Under the pieces are notes generated by a model. It ran no database searches, had not been told where the DNA came from, and saw only the letters and a program-made list of their open reading frames with translations. A program made the translations under genes and the position numbers. A DNA stretch of 64,000 nt from Mycolicibacterium aurum (GTDB lineage Bacteria; Actinomycetota; Actinomycetes; Mycobacteriales; Mycobacteriaceae): the NCBI RefSeq assembly GCF_900637195.1, contig NZ_LR134356.1, forward strand, positions 3,658,001 to 3,722,000, in the 5' to 3' direction. This document shows, piece after piece, positions 32,716-40,501 of this stretch; positions within the stretch are counted from its first letter, which is position 1, and the number at the start of each line of letters is the position of its first letter.

Positions 32716-32877
32716 CACCTGGGGTTGCTCCTTTCGGCCATCCCCTCGCCATCTGTCAATTCGATAGTGCCAGAGCAATCAGTCGGCCCGTCCGCGGCGA
32801 AACGTCCCGACAGACGTGACAGGATGGGTTACGTCACTTCAGCCACTGCGATAGACCGTGCAAGGGAGCCACGAAAC

Positions 32878-34689
32878 ATGGCCATCTCCGTCCAGATGCC
32901 CGCACTCGGTGAGAGCGTTACCGAGGGAACAGTCACCCGCTGGCTGAAGCAAGAGGGAGACACGGTCGAGGAGGACGAGCCACTGCTTGAGGTGTCGACC
33001 GACAAGGTCGACACCGAGATCCCGTCACCGGCAGCGGGCGTGCTGAAGAAGATCGTGGCCCAGGAGGACGACACCGTCGAGGTGGGCGGCGAGCTGGCAG
33101 TGATCGGCGACGCCGACGACAGTGACGGCGACGGCGAGGACGCCGCACCTGCCGCCGAGGAGTCCGAGGACGAGCCCGAGGCCGAGCCCGAGGCCGAGGC
33201 CGAACCTGAGGCAGAGGAAGAGCCCGAGCCGGAAGCTGAGCCGGAGCCGGAGTCCAAGCCCGCCGCGAAGAAGTCCGGTGGGTCGGGATCGTCGACGCCG
33301 GTACTCATGCCCGAGCTGGGCGAGTCCGTCACCGAGGGAACCGTCACCCGCTGGCTCAAAGAGGTCGGCGACAGCGTCGAGGTCGACGAGCCGCTCGTCG
33401 AGGTGTCCACCGACAAGGTCGACACCGAGATTCCTTCGCCCGTCGCCGGCACCTTGGTATCGATCACCGCCGAAGAGGACGACACCGTCGAGGTCGGTGG
33501 CGAACTTGCCAAGATCGGTGACGCCGGCGCCGAGAGCGCCGACGAGCCGGAACCGGAGCCGGAACCCGAGCCGGAGCCGGAGCCCGAACCCGAGCCGGAG
33601 CCCGAGCCGAAACAGAGCAAGCCCGAGACCAAGCCGGCGGAGGAATCCAAGCCGGAACCCAAGCCGGAACCCAAGTCCGAGCCGAAGTCGGAGCCCAAGC
33701 CCAAGACCGAACCGAAGCCGGCCGAGGACTCCTCGGGCGACTCCAGCCCGTACGTGACGCCGTTGGTGCGCAAGCTGGCCAGCGAGAACGGCGTCGACCT
33801 CTCGACGGTCAAGGGCACCGGTGTGGGTGGCCGCATCCGCAAGCAGGACGTGCTCGCCGCGGCCAGCGAGAAGGAATCGGCCAAGGACGCGCCGAAGGAC
33901 GCACCGGCCCCCGAGGCGCCCGCCAAGACGGCGGCGGCACCGGCACCCGAAGGTGCTCTGGCCCATCTGCGCGGAACCAAGCAGAAGGCCAACCGGATCC
34001 GTCAGATCACGGCGAAGAAGACCCGTGAATCGCTGCAGACCACGGCGCAGCTGACCCAGGTCCACGAAGTCGACATGACCAAGATCGTGGCCCTGCGCGC
34101 CAAGGCGAAGGCCGGTTTCGCCGAGCGCGAAGGCGTCAACCTGACCTACCTGCCGTTCATCGCCAAGGCCGTCATCGACGCGCTGAAGCTGCACCCGAAC
34201 GTCAACGCGAGCTACAACGAGGAATCCAAGGAGATCACCTACTACGACGCCGAGCATCTCGGGTTCGCCGTCGACACCGAGCAGGGTCTGCTGTCCCCGG
34301 TCATCAAGAACGCCGGCGACCTGTCGCTGGGCGGCCTGGCACGGGCCATCGCCGACATCGCGGCCCGCGCGCGGTCGGGCGACCTCAAGCCCGACGAGCT
34401 GTCCGGGGGCACCTTCACGATCACCAACATCGGCAGCCAGGGCGCGTTGTTCGACACCCCCATCCTGGTGCCGCCGCAGGCGGCGATGCTGGGTACCGGG
34501 GCCATCGTGAAGCGCCCGCGGGTGATCGTCGACGACTTCGGCAACGAGTCGATCGGTGTGCGGTCGGTGTCGTACCTGCCGCTGACCTACGATCACCGCC
34601 TCATCGACGGCGCTGACGCGGGCCGGTTCGTCACGACCATCAAGCGTCGCCTGGAAGAGGGCGCGTTCGAGGCAGATCTGGGGTTGTAG
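32878..34689 (+). CDS. dlaT: Dihydrolipoamide acyltransferase (E2), two lipoyl domains
   Basis: A 603-residue E2 core of the mycobacterial pyruvate dehydrogenase complex (DlaT, formerly SucB), also used in peroxynitrite reductase. Two lipoyl domains have lipoylated Lys43 and Lys180, each in STDKVDTEIPSP. Acidic EP-rich linkers follow, then the E1/E3-binding domain (about 290-330, YVTPLVRKLASENGVDLS) and the acyltransferase domain with His573 and Asp577 in YDHRLIDGADAG. Start ATG at 32878 with AAGGGAG nine bases upstream. lipB and lipA, which make the lipoyl groups, lie downstream on the same strand. Longer than the M. tuberculosis protein because of its linkers. Confidence 0.95.
   Translation: MAISVQMPALGESVTEGTVTRWLKQEGDTVEEDEPLLEVSTDKVDTEIPSPAAGVLKKIVAQEDDTVEVGGELAVIGDADDSDGDGEDAAPAAEESEDEPEAEPEAEAEPEAEEEPEPEAEPEPESKPAAKKSGGSGSSTPVLMPELGESVTEGTVTRWLKEVGDSVEVDEPLVEVSTDKVDTEIPSPVAGTLVSITAEEDDTVEVGGELAKIGDAGAESADEPEPEPEPEPEPEPEPEPEPEPKQSKPETKPAEESKPEPKPEPKSEPKSEPKPKTEPKPAEDSSGDSSPYVTPLVRKLASENGVDLSTVKGTGVGGRIRKQDVLAAASEKESAKDAPKDAPAPEAPAKTAAAPAPEGALAHLRGTKQKANRIRQITAKKTRESLQTTAQLTQVHEVDMTKIVALRAKAKAGFAEREGVNLTYLPFIAKAVIDALKLHPNVNASYNEESKEITYYDAEHLGFAVDTEQGLLSPVIKNAGDLSLGGLARAIADIAARARSGDLKPDELSGGTFTITNIGSQGALFDTPILVPPQAAMLGTGAIVKRPRVIVDDFGNESIGVRSVSYLPLTYDHRLIDGADAGRFVTTIKRRLEEGAFEADLGL
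33544..33609 (+). repeat. Glu-Pro dipeptide repeat in the second DlaT linker
   Basis: Eleven consecutive Glu-Pro units (residues 223-244) are encoded by six-base repeats of GAGCCG/GAACCC type. EP repeats form stiff extended linkers between lipoyl and core domains; synonymous codon mixing limits slippage, but copy number can vary. Confidence 0.8.
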
Positions 34690-34695
34690 ACAGCA

Positions 34696-35613
34696 GTGTC
34701 GATGCGTTCGGACTCGGTCGTCGCGATAGCGGGATCATCCGGTTTGATCGGTACGGCGCTGGTGAATGCGCTGCGCGCCACCGATCGCCGGGTCCTGCGC
34801 ATCGTGCGCCGGGCTCCGTCGAACGCCGGCGAGGTGTTCTGGAATCCCGACACCGGCCAGTTCGATGCGAATGCACTGCGCGGGGTGGACGCCGTCGTCA
34901 ACCTGTGCGGTGTCAACATCGGCCTCAAGCGGTGGTCGGGAGCGTTCAAGCAGAGCCTGCGCGACAGCAGGATCAGCCCCACGGAGGTGCTGTCGAACGC
35001 TGTCATCGACGCCGGGGTACCTACGCTCGTCAACGCCAGCGGGGTCGGCTACTACGGCGACACGGGGAGCACCCCGGTCGACGAGAGCGCCGGTCCCGGC
35101 ACCAATTTCCTGGCCCGGCTCGCCGTCGACTGGGAGGCCGCGACCACGGTGGCGGCGCAGTCCGGTGTCCGGGTGGTGCTGGCCCGCACCGGTCTGGTGA
35201 TGGCGCCGTCGGGTGGCATGCTCGGTCGGATCAAGCCGTTCTTCTCGCTGGGGCTGGGTGCGAGGCTGGGCAACGGTCGGCAGTACCTGTCGTGGATCAG
35301 CCTCGAGGACCAGGTACGCGCGCTGCTGTTCGCCGTGTCCCGCGACGACCTCTCCGGTCCGGTCAATGTGACCGGACCGGCGCCGGTCACGAACGCGGAG
35401 TTCACCACCGCACTGGGCCGGTCGGTGAATCGGCCCACCGCTTTGATGGTGCCGGGCTTCGCCCTTCGGGCGGCGCTCGGCGAGTTCGCCGACGAAGGTG
35501 TGCTCGGTGGTCAGCGGGCCATTCCCGCCGCGTTGGAGGGGGCCGGATTCGAGTTCCACCACAACACCATCGGTGAGGCGTTGGCGTTCGCCACCGCGCG
35601 CCGCGGTGAGTAG
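34696..35613 (+). CDS. NAD-dependent epimerase-like SDR protein (YfcH/TIGR01777 type), Rv2216-like
   Basis: A 305-residue extended SDR protein. The N-terminal dinucleotide site is IAGSSGLIGTALV, followed by VNLCGVNIG, the YxxxK-position region VGYYGDTGSTPVDES and ARTGLVMAPSGGML, all typical of the YfcH/SulA group. Substrate unknown. Start GTG at 34696, six bases after the dlaT stop, and its own stop is 11 bases before lipB, so it lies inside the dlaT-lipB-lipA transcription unit; this position is conserved in M. tuberculosis (Rv2216). Confidence 0.88.
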   Translation: MSMRSDSVVAIAGSSGLIGTALVNALRATDRRVLRIVRRAPSNAGEVFWNPDTGQFDANALRGVDAVVNLCGVNIGLKRWSGAFKQSLRDSRISPTEVLSNAVIDAGVPTLVNASGVGYYGDTGSTPVDESAGPGTNFLARLAVDWEAATTVAAQSGVRVVLARTGLVMAPSGGMLGRIKPFFSLGLGARLGNGRQYLSWISLEDQVRALLFAVSRDDLSGPVNVTGPAPVTNAEFTTALGRSVNRPTALMVPGFALRAALGEFADEGVLGGQRAIPAALEGAGFEFHHNTIGEALAFATARRGE

Positions 35614-35624
35614 CGTTGACTCTC

Positions 35625-36323
35625 GTGGCGTCTTCTATCCGGTCGAGCACTGCCCCGGTGCAGGTGCAGCGGCTGGGCACCGTGGATTACGGAGCCGCTT
35701 GGGATCTGCAGCGGCGGCTGGCCGACGAGCGCGTCGCAGGTGGGCCGGACACGCTCGTGCTTCTGCAGCATCCGCCGGTGTACACGGCGGGGCGGCGCAC
35801 CCTGCCCGAAGAGCGCCCCATCGACGGAACGCCCGTGATCGACACCGACCGCGGCGGCAAGATCACCTGGCACGGGCCCGGCCAGTTGGTCGGCTATCCC
35901 ATCATCGGGCTGGCCGAGCCGCTTGATGTCGTGAATTTCGTTCGACGACTTGAAGAGTCGTTGATCACCGTGTGTGCGGATCTGGGGCTGCCGACGACCC
36001 GCGTCGAGGGTAGGTCCGGGGTGTGGGTGGAAGGCGACGGCGTGCGTCCGGCACGCAAGATCGGAGCCATCGGCATCCGCGTGGCGCGGTCGACAACGTT
36101 GCACGGCTTCGCGCTGAACTGCGACTGCGACCTCGGCGCGTTCGGCGCGATCGTGCCGTGCGGCATCGCCGACGCGGGCGTCACCTCGCTGACCGCCGAA
36201 CTCGGCCACCCGGTCGGCGTCGTGGACGTCATCGACCGGGTGTCCGATGCGGTGCTGGACGCGCTCGACGGCCGCATCGCGATCGGTGCCGCTCCGGGCA
36301 CGCGCGTAGAATCGGCACAGTGA
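35625..36323 (+). CDS. lipB: Octanoyl-ACP:protein N-octanoyltransferase
   Basis: A 232-residue enzyme that moves octanoate from acyl carrier protein to lipoyl domains. The active-site dyad is visible: Lys145 (PARKIGAIGIRV) and Cys179 (IVPCGIADAGVTSL), with the substrate motif RGGKITWHGPGQLVGYPI. I use GTG at 35625 (MASSIRSS), which aligns with the known mycobacterial N-terminus; TTG at 35616 is the alternative. GTGA overlap with lipA makes the two steps translationally coupled. Confidence 0.95.
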   Translation: MASSIRSSTAPVQVQRLGTVDYGAAWDLQRRLADERVAGGPDTLVLLQHPPVYTAGRRTLPEERPIDGTPVIDTDRGGKITWHGPGQLVGYPIIGLAEPLDVVNFVRRLEESLITVCADLGLPTTRVEGRSGVWVEGDGVRPARKIGAIGIRVARSTTLHGFALNCDCDLGAFGAIVPCGIADAGVTSLTAELGHPVGVVDVIDRVSDAVLDALDGRIAIGAAPGTRVESAQ

Positions 36324-37306
36324 CTATCGCTCCTGACGGCCGTAAGCTGCTGCGTCTCGAAGTACGCAACGCCGAGACGCCGATCGAGCGCAAGCCGCCG
36401 TGGATCAAGACCAGGGCCAAGATGGGCCCGGAGTACAAAGAGCTCAAGAACCTGGTCAAGCGCGAGGGTCTGCACACCGTCTGCGAAGAGGCCGGGTGTC
36501 CCAACATCTTCGAGTGCTGGGAAGACCGCGAAGCCACGTTCCTGATCGGTGGCGAGCAGTGCACCCGCCGCTGCGACTTCTGTCAGATCGACACCGGCAA
36601 GCCGGCCGAACTCGACCGTGACGAGCCGCGCCGCGTCGCCGAGAGCGTGCAGGCGATGGGGTTGCGCTACTCCACTGTGACCGGCGTGGCCCGCGACGAC
36701 TTGCCGGACGGCGGGGCGTGGCTGTACGCGGAGACGGTCCGCCAGATCAAGGCACTCAACCCCAGCACCGGTGTCGAACTTCTGATCCCCGACTTCAACG
36801 CCGTCCCCGAACAGCTCGACGAGGTGTTCGCCTCGCGCCCGGAAGTGTTGGCGCACAATGTCGAAACGGTGCCCCGCATCTTCAAGCGGATCCGGCCGGC
36901 GTTCCGCTACGAGCGCAGCCTGTCGGTGATCACGAGCGCGCGCGAGTACGGGTTGGTGACCAAGAGCAACCTGATCCTCGGGATGGGCGAGACACCCGAG
37001 GAGGTCCGCACCGCGCTGCAGGACCTGCACGACGCCGGTTGCGACATCGTCACCATCACCCAGTACCTGCGCCCCTCGGCACGCCATCATCCCGTCGAGC
37101 GGTGGGTGCACCCCGACGAGTTCGTCGACCACGAGCGCTACGCCACCGAGATCGGCTTCGCCGGCGTCCTGGCCGGACCGCTGGTCAGGTCCTCCTACCG
37201 GGCCGGCAAGTTGTACGCGCAGACGGTCGCGGCCCGGCAGGCCGCAGCGGCGACGGGAGTCGATGCCGGAGCCGCTCCGGCGGCGACATCGGCGCAAGTA
37301 TCCTGA
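36320..37306 (+). CDS. lipA: Lipoyl synthase (radical SAM)
   Basis: A 328-residue radical SAM enzyme that inserts two sulfurs into octanoylated lipoyl domains. Both [4Fe-4S] clusters are accounted for: the auxiliary cluster by Cys55, Cys60 and Cys66 (CEEAGCPNIFEC) and the SAM cluster by Cys81, Cys85 and Cys88 (CTRRCDFC). The C-terminal RSSYRAG motif supplies the serine that binds the auxiliary cluster. It starts with a GTG overlapping the lipB stop. Orthologue of Rv2218. Confidence 0.96.
   Translation: MTIAPDGRKLLRLEVRNAETPIERKPPWIKTRAKMGPEYKELKNLVKREGLHTVCEEAGCPNIFECWEDREATFLIGGEQCTRRCDFCQIDTGKPAELDRDEPRRVAESVQAMGLRYSTVTGVARDDLPDGGAWLYAETVRQIKALNPSTGVELLIPDFNAVPEQLDEVFASRPEVLAHNVETVPRIFKRIRPAFRYERSLSVITSAREYGLVTKSNLILGMGETPEEVRTALQDLHDAGCDIVTITQYLRPSARHHPVERWVHPDEFVDHERYATEIGFAGVLAGPLVRSSYRAGKLYAQTVAARQAAAATGVDAGAAPAATSAQVS
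37299..37304 (+). promoter_or_regulatory. Candidate leaderless -10 of the DUF4191-like gene
   Basis: TATCCT, six bases, then ATG at 37311; it lies in the last codons of lipA. The same hexamer at the same distance precedes the RDD gene on the minus strand. Confidence 0.45.
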
Positions 37307-37310
37307 TCCA

Positions 37311-38060
37311 ATGGCGAAGCGTAATGCTGCGGAGACCAAGGCCGCCAAGGCCGAGGCGAAGGCGACCCGCAAGGCGGCATCCAAGCAGCGGCGTAGTCAG
37401 CTGTGGCAGGCGTTCCAGATCCAGCGGAAAGAGGACAAGCGCCTTCTTCCGTACATGATCGGCGCGTTCGTGCTGATCGTGGCCATTTCGGTGGTCGGAG
37501 GGATCTTCGCGGGCGGCTTCACGACGTACATGTTGATCCCGTTGGGCGTTGTGCTGGGCGCGCTGGTGGCGTTCATCATCTTCGGTCGTCGCGCGCAGAA
37601 ATCGGTGTACCGCAAGGCCGAAGGTCAGACGGGCGCGGCCGCGTGGGCGCTGGACAACCTGCGCGGCAAGTGGCGGGTGACCCCCGGTGTGGCCGCGACG
37701 GGGCACTTCGACGCGGTGCATCGCGTGATCGGCCGTCCCGGGGTCATCTTCGTCGGCGAAGGCTCCGCGTCGCGGGTGAAGCCGCTTCTGGCGCAAGAGA
37801 AGAAGCGCACCGCGCGGCTCATCGGCGACACCCCGATCTATGACGTCGTCATCGGCAACGGCGAGGGCGAGGTTCCGCTGTCCAAGCTGGAGCGTCACCT
37901 GAACAAGCTGCCCGCCAACATCACCGTCAAGCAGATGGACTCGCTGGAGTCTCGGCTGGTGGCGCTCGGCACCAAGGTGGGTCCGGCCGCGATGCCCAAG
38001 GGCCCGCTCCCGGCACAGGCCAAGATGCGTGGTGTGCAACGCACTGTGCGGAGGCGTTGA
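37311..38060 (+). CDS. DUF4191-type membrane protein, Rv2219-like
   Basis: A 249-residue protein with a Lys/Ala-rich cytosolic N-terminus (about 1-45), two membrane helices (about 47-68 and 72-92) and a long cytosolic C-terminal domain (AWALDNLRGKWRVTPGVAAT ... VKPLLAQEKKRTARLI) ending in a basic tail. This is the DUF4191 layout of actinobacterial proteins such as Rv2219 (family number from memory). It begins four bases after the lipA stop, so read-through from lipA is likely, but a private leaderless promoter is also possible. Function unknown. Confidence 0.78.
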   Translation: MAKRNAAETKAAKAEAKATRKAASKQRRSQLWQAFQIQRKEDKRLLPYMIGAFVLIVAISVVGGIFAGGFTTYMLIPLGVVLGALVAFIIFGRRAQKSVYRKAEGQTGAAAWALDNLRGKWRVTPGVAATGHFDAVHRVIGRPGVIFVGEGSASRVKPLLAQEKKRTARLIGDTPIYDVVIGNGEGEVPLSKLERHLNKLPANITVKQMDSLESRLVALGTKVGPAAMPKGPLPAQAKMRGVQRTVRRR

Positions 38061-38067
38061 CCGGCGC

Positions 38068-39882
38068 ATGTGCATCGCGTGCGAATGGGCCCCTCATTTC
38101 GCCGCGTTCGGACGCCGTGCGGCACTGACACGCCGGAGCGCGCTGCGGGCCGCCGCCGTGACCACTCTCGCCGTGACGGCGGCCGCCTGCTCCGTGGGCC
38201 CGGACGCGGGTGGCGAGGTCACACCCGCGGACTCCCCCGACGCGGATTACGTGTTCCGCAATGGCCGCGTGTACACGGTGACGGAGTCCGCACCGTGGGC
38301 CGACGCCGTCGCGGTCACCGGTAACACGATCACCTACGTCGGAGACGAGGCCGGTGCGATGGCACTGGCGGGCAGCGGTACGCAGGTCGTCGACCTGAAC
38401 GGCCGGCTGTTGATGCCGGGATTCGTCGAGGCGCACATCCACCCGTTCATGGGCGCGTTCCTGACCTCGGGGGTGGACCTGCAGGTGCCCACTCGCGCGG
38501 ATGCGCTGGCCGCTATCGCGAAGTACGCCCAAGAGAACCCGGACGGCGTTGTCCGCGGATTCGGTTGGCGCGTGGACATGTTCGGGCCCGACGGCCCCAC
38601 GGCGGCCGACTTGGATCAGGTGCTGCCCGACCGTCCGGGTTTCTTCTTCGCGATCGACGGCCACAGCCTCTGGGTCAACACCAAAGCCCTGCAGATGGCC
38701 GGAATCGACCGCGACACCCCCGACCCGATTCCCGGGTTCAGCTACTACGCGCGCGACGCCGACGGCAACCCGACCGGCTACGTGCTGGAAGTCGTCGCCG
38801 AGCTCAACGTCGTCAACGCGATCGAACCGATCTCGGCCGAAAGTATGGCGGCGCTGCTGGCATCGTGGACGCCGAAGGCCTCGCAGGCCGGCATCACGTC
38901 GGTCTTCGACGCCGGGGTTCCGCCGATCGGTGACGACCAAGCCGCGATCCTGGGCCTGTACACCGCCGCCGAGAAGCAGGGCCAGCTGCCGTTCCGGGTT
39001 GTCGCCGCATACAGCGTGAAGGGCCCGCCTGTCGACGACGCGGTGGCACAGTTGACCGAGACTCACGAGCGGGTGTCCTCTGAGCTGGTACAGGCTTCGG
39101 TTCTCAAGATCGTCGGAGACGGGACCCAGGGCGGGTACACCGCTTGGCTGCTGGAGCCGTACGCCGACAAACCGGACTCGATCGGCAGTTCACCGTTCAC
39201 CGTCGACCAGTGGCAGCAGCTGATCCGGGCTGCCGACGCGGCTGGTTTCGACGTGCACGTGCACGCCTGCGGTGACCGCACGGCCCGGGTGGCCCTCGAT
39301 GCCATCGAGGACGCGATCGCCGCCAATCCGCCACGGGACCGTCGCCACACCGTCGCGCATCTGGTCTACGTGGAGGATCCTGACAGCCGGCGTTTCGGCG
39401 AGCTCGGCGTCGTCGCGCAGTTCTCCGCGAACTGGCTCTCCGCCGACCCCGACACGATCACGAACATGGGCGCCCGCTACGGAGCTCCGCGCAAGGATCT
39501 GCTGTACCGCCCGCAGGACGTACTGAAGTCCGGTGGACGTATCTCGCTGGGCACCGACTGGCCTGCGGCGGGGTACTTCTCCACCTACAAGCCACTCGAC
39601 TCCATCCAGATCGGTGTCACCCGCCAGCTGATCGGCGAGCCCGACGCCGAGGTGTTGGCGCCCGCGGATCAGCGCCTGCCGGTCGCTGAGGCCATCCACG
39701 CCAACACGATGGGCGCGGCCTACCAGATCCGGCTGGATGCCGTGGTCGGCTCCATCGAGACGGGCAAGCTGGCCGATCTCATCGTGCTCGACAAGAACAT
39801 CCTCGAGGTCGACCCGCACGACATCCACACGGCCAACGTCGCGATGACGATGATGAACGGCAGGGTCGTCCACCAGGCCTGA
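38068..39882 (+). CDS. YtcJ-like amidohydrolase, Tat-type lipoprotein
   Basis: A 604-residue amidohydrolase of the YtcJ/amidohydrolase 3 group. The N-terminus has a twin-arginine motif (LTRRSALRAA) and a hydrophobic stretch ending in the lipobox-like TAAAC, so it is probably exported folded and lipid-anchored. The TIM-barrel metal site shows MPGFVEAHIHPFMG (HxH), HVHACGD, HLVYVEDP and SLGTDWPAA. The start chosen is ATG at 38068; GGAGG lies 13 bases upstream. The 20 residues before the Tat motif, MCIACEWAPHFAAFGRR, contain an unusual CxxC. It follows the DUF4191-like gene by seven bases and is not part of the M. tuberculosis backbone. Substrate unknown. Confidence 0.85.
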   Translation: MCIACEWAPHFAAFGRRAALTRRSALRAAAVTTLAVTAAACSVGPDAGGEVTPADSPDADYVFRNGRVYTVTESAPWADAVAVTGNTITYVGDEAGAMALAGSGTQVVDLNGRLLMPGFVEAHIHPFMGAFLTSGVDLQVPTRADALAAIAKYAQENPDGVVRGFGWRVDMFGPDGPTAADLDQVLPDRPGFFFAIDGHSLWVNTKALQMAGIDRDTPDPIPGFSYYARDADGNPTGYVLEVVAELNVVNAIEPISAESMAALLASWTPKASQAGITSVFDAGVPPIGDDQAAILGLYTAAEKQGQLPFRVVAAYSVKGPPVDDAVAQLTETHERVSSELVQASVLKIVGDGTQGGYTAWLLEPYADKPDSIGSSPFTVDQWQQLIRAADAAGFDVHVHACGDRTARVALDAIEDAIAANPPRDRRHTVAHLVYVEDPDSRRFGELGVVAQFSANWLSADPDTITNMGARYGAPRKDLLYRPQDVLKSGGRISLGTDWPAAGYFSTYKPLDSIQIGVTRQLIGEPDAEVLAPADQRLPVAEAIHANTMGAAYQIRLDAVVGSIETGKLADLIVLDKNILEVDPHDIHTANVAMTMMNGRVVHQA

Positions 39883-39887
39883 GAGGG

Positions 39888-40355
39888 CTAGCGCTTGACG
39901 ACGGCGGTCTTGGTGGCGAGGTCGTGCAGGCCCCGCAGATCGGAGTCGGTGAACAGCGCCGGGATCACGAGGGTGATCAGCAGGCCGCGCGCGACCGCGC
40001 GGCCGAGTCCCACATGGTCGCGATTGTCGACAGCCACCACCTTGAGGCCGAGAACGAGCTGCCCCGGGGTGAAGCCGAACAGCCGCACCGACACCACGCC
40101 GAGCACCAGCCAGACCACGAGCACCGCGGTCGACAGGTTCGCCATGCTCACCCAGCCGACGGTCATCGCCAGGGCAGCCAGGCCGTAACACACCAGCCAA
40201 TCGACGCACAGCGCGGCGATACGACGCCCGAATCGGGCGATCGAGCCGGGGCCGGACTCGGGGAGCCCGAGCCGTTCACCGGGATACGCGGATCGGTCGT
40301 CGGCGCCGTTGGGTTGCGTCGGTCCCGACAGCCAGGACCCTATGGTGCGCGCCAT
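39888..40355 (-). CDS. RDD-family membrane protein (Rv2219A position)
   Basis: A 155-residue protein starting MARTIGSWLSGPTQ, with an RDD domain: GRRIAALCVDWLVCYGLAAL (the Arg-Asp pair), a second helix, then GFTPGQLVLGLKVVAVD and a third helix with Asp in LFTDSDLRGLHDLATKTAVV. RDD proteins are small membrane proteins of mostly unknown role; a few act as ion antiporters. It is divergent from glnA1 and convergent with the amidohydrolase gene (five bases apart). ATG at 40355 is preceded by TATCCT and six bases, so it is probably leaderless. Confidence 0.82.
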   Translation of the reverse strand: MARTIGSWLSGPTQPNGADDRSAYPGERLGLPESGPGSIARFGRRIAALCVDWLVCYGLAALAMTVGWVSMANLSTAVLVVWLVLGVVSVRLFGFTPGQLVLGLKVVAVDNRDHVGLGRAVARGLLITLVIPALFTDSDLRGLHDLATKTAVVKR

Positions 40356-40361
40356 GCTGTA

Positions 40362-40367
40362 AGGATA
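40362..40367 (-). promoter_or_regulatory. Candidate leaderless -10 of the RDD gene
   Basis: On the minus strand TATCCT is followed by six bases and ATG (40355). Confidence 0.5.
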
Positions 40368-40413
40368 GGTGTCGGCGAGGTGTGCATCGGTGTGGCCGCG
40401 GAATAAGGCATGC

Positions 40414-40451
40414 GTAACGTCCACGCAACACGCGGTTGACTGCAGCGCAAC
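40414..40451 (+). promoter_or_regulatory. GlnR-type binding box upstream of glnA1
   Basis: Four five-base elements each separated by six bases: GTAAC (40414-40418), GCAAC (40425-40429), TTGAC (40436-40440), GCAAC (40447-40451). This matches the actinobacterial GlnR pattern GTnAC-n6-GAAAC-n6-GTnAC-n6-GAAAC in spacing, with few mismatches. It ends 50 bases before the glnA1 start; a TAGCGT hexamer at 40462-40467 could be the -10. GlnR would act under nitrogen limitation. Confidence 0.7.
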
Positions 40452-40501
40452 ATCGCGTCCATAGCGTCACCAGCGGGTTACCAAGTTAAGGAGAGCAAGC
40501 A

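Noticed and set aside
32830..32850. GTGAC/GTCAC inverted repeat upstream of dlaT
   Set aside because: Five-base arms with a 12-base spacer are expected often by chance, and no regulator is indicated.
33130..33730. Possible CRISPR or satellite array in the GAGCCG-rich stretch
   Set aside because: Repeats are only six bases, in frame, and code for the Glu-Pro linker of DlaT; there are no spacers.
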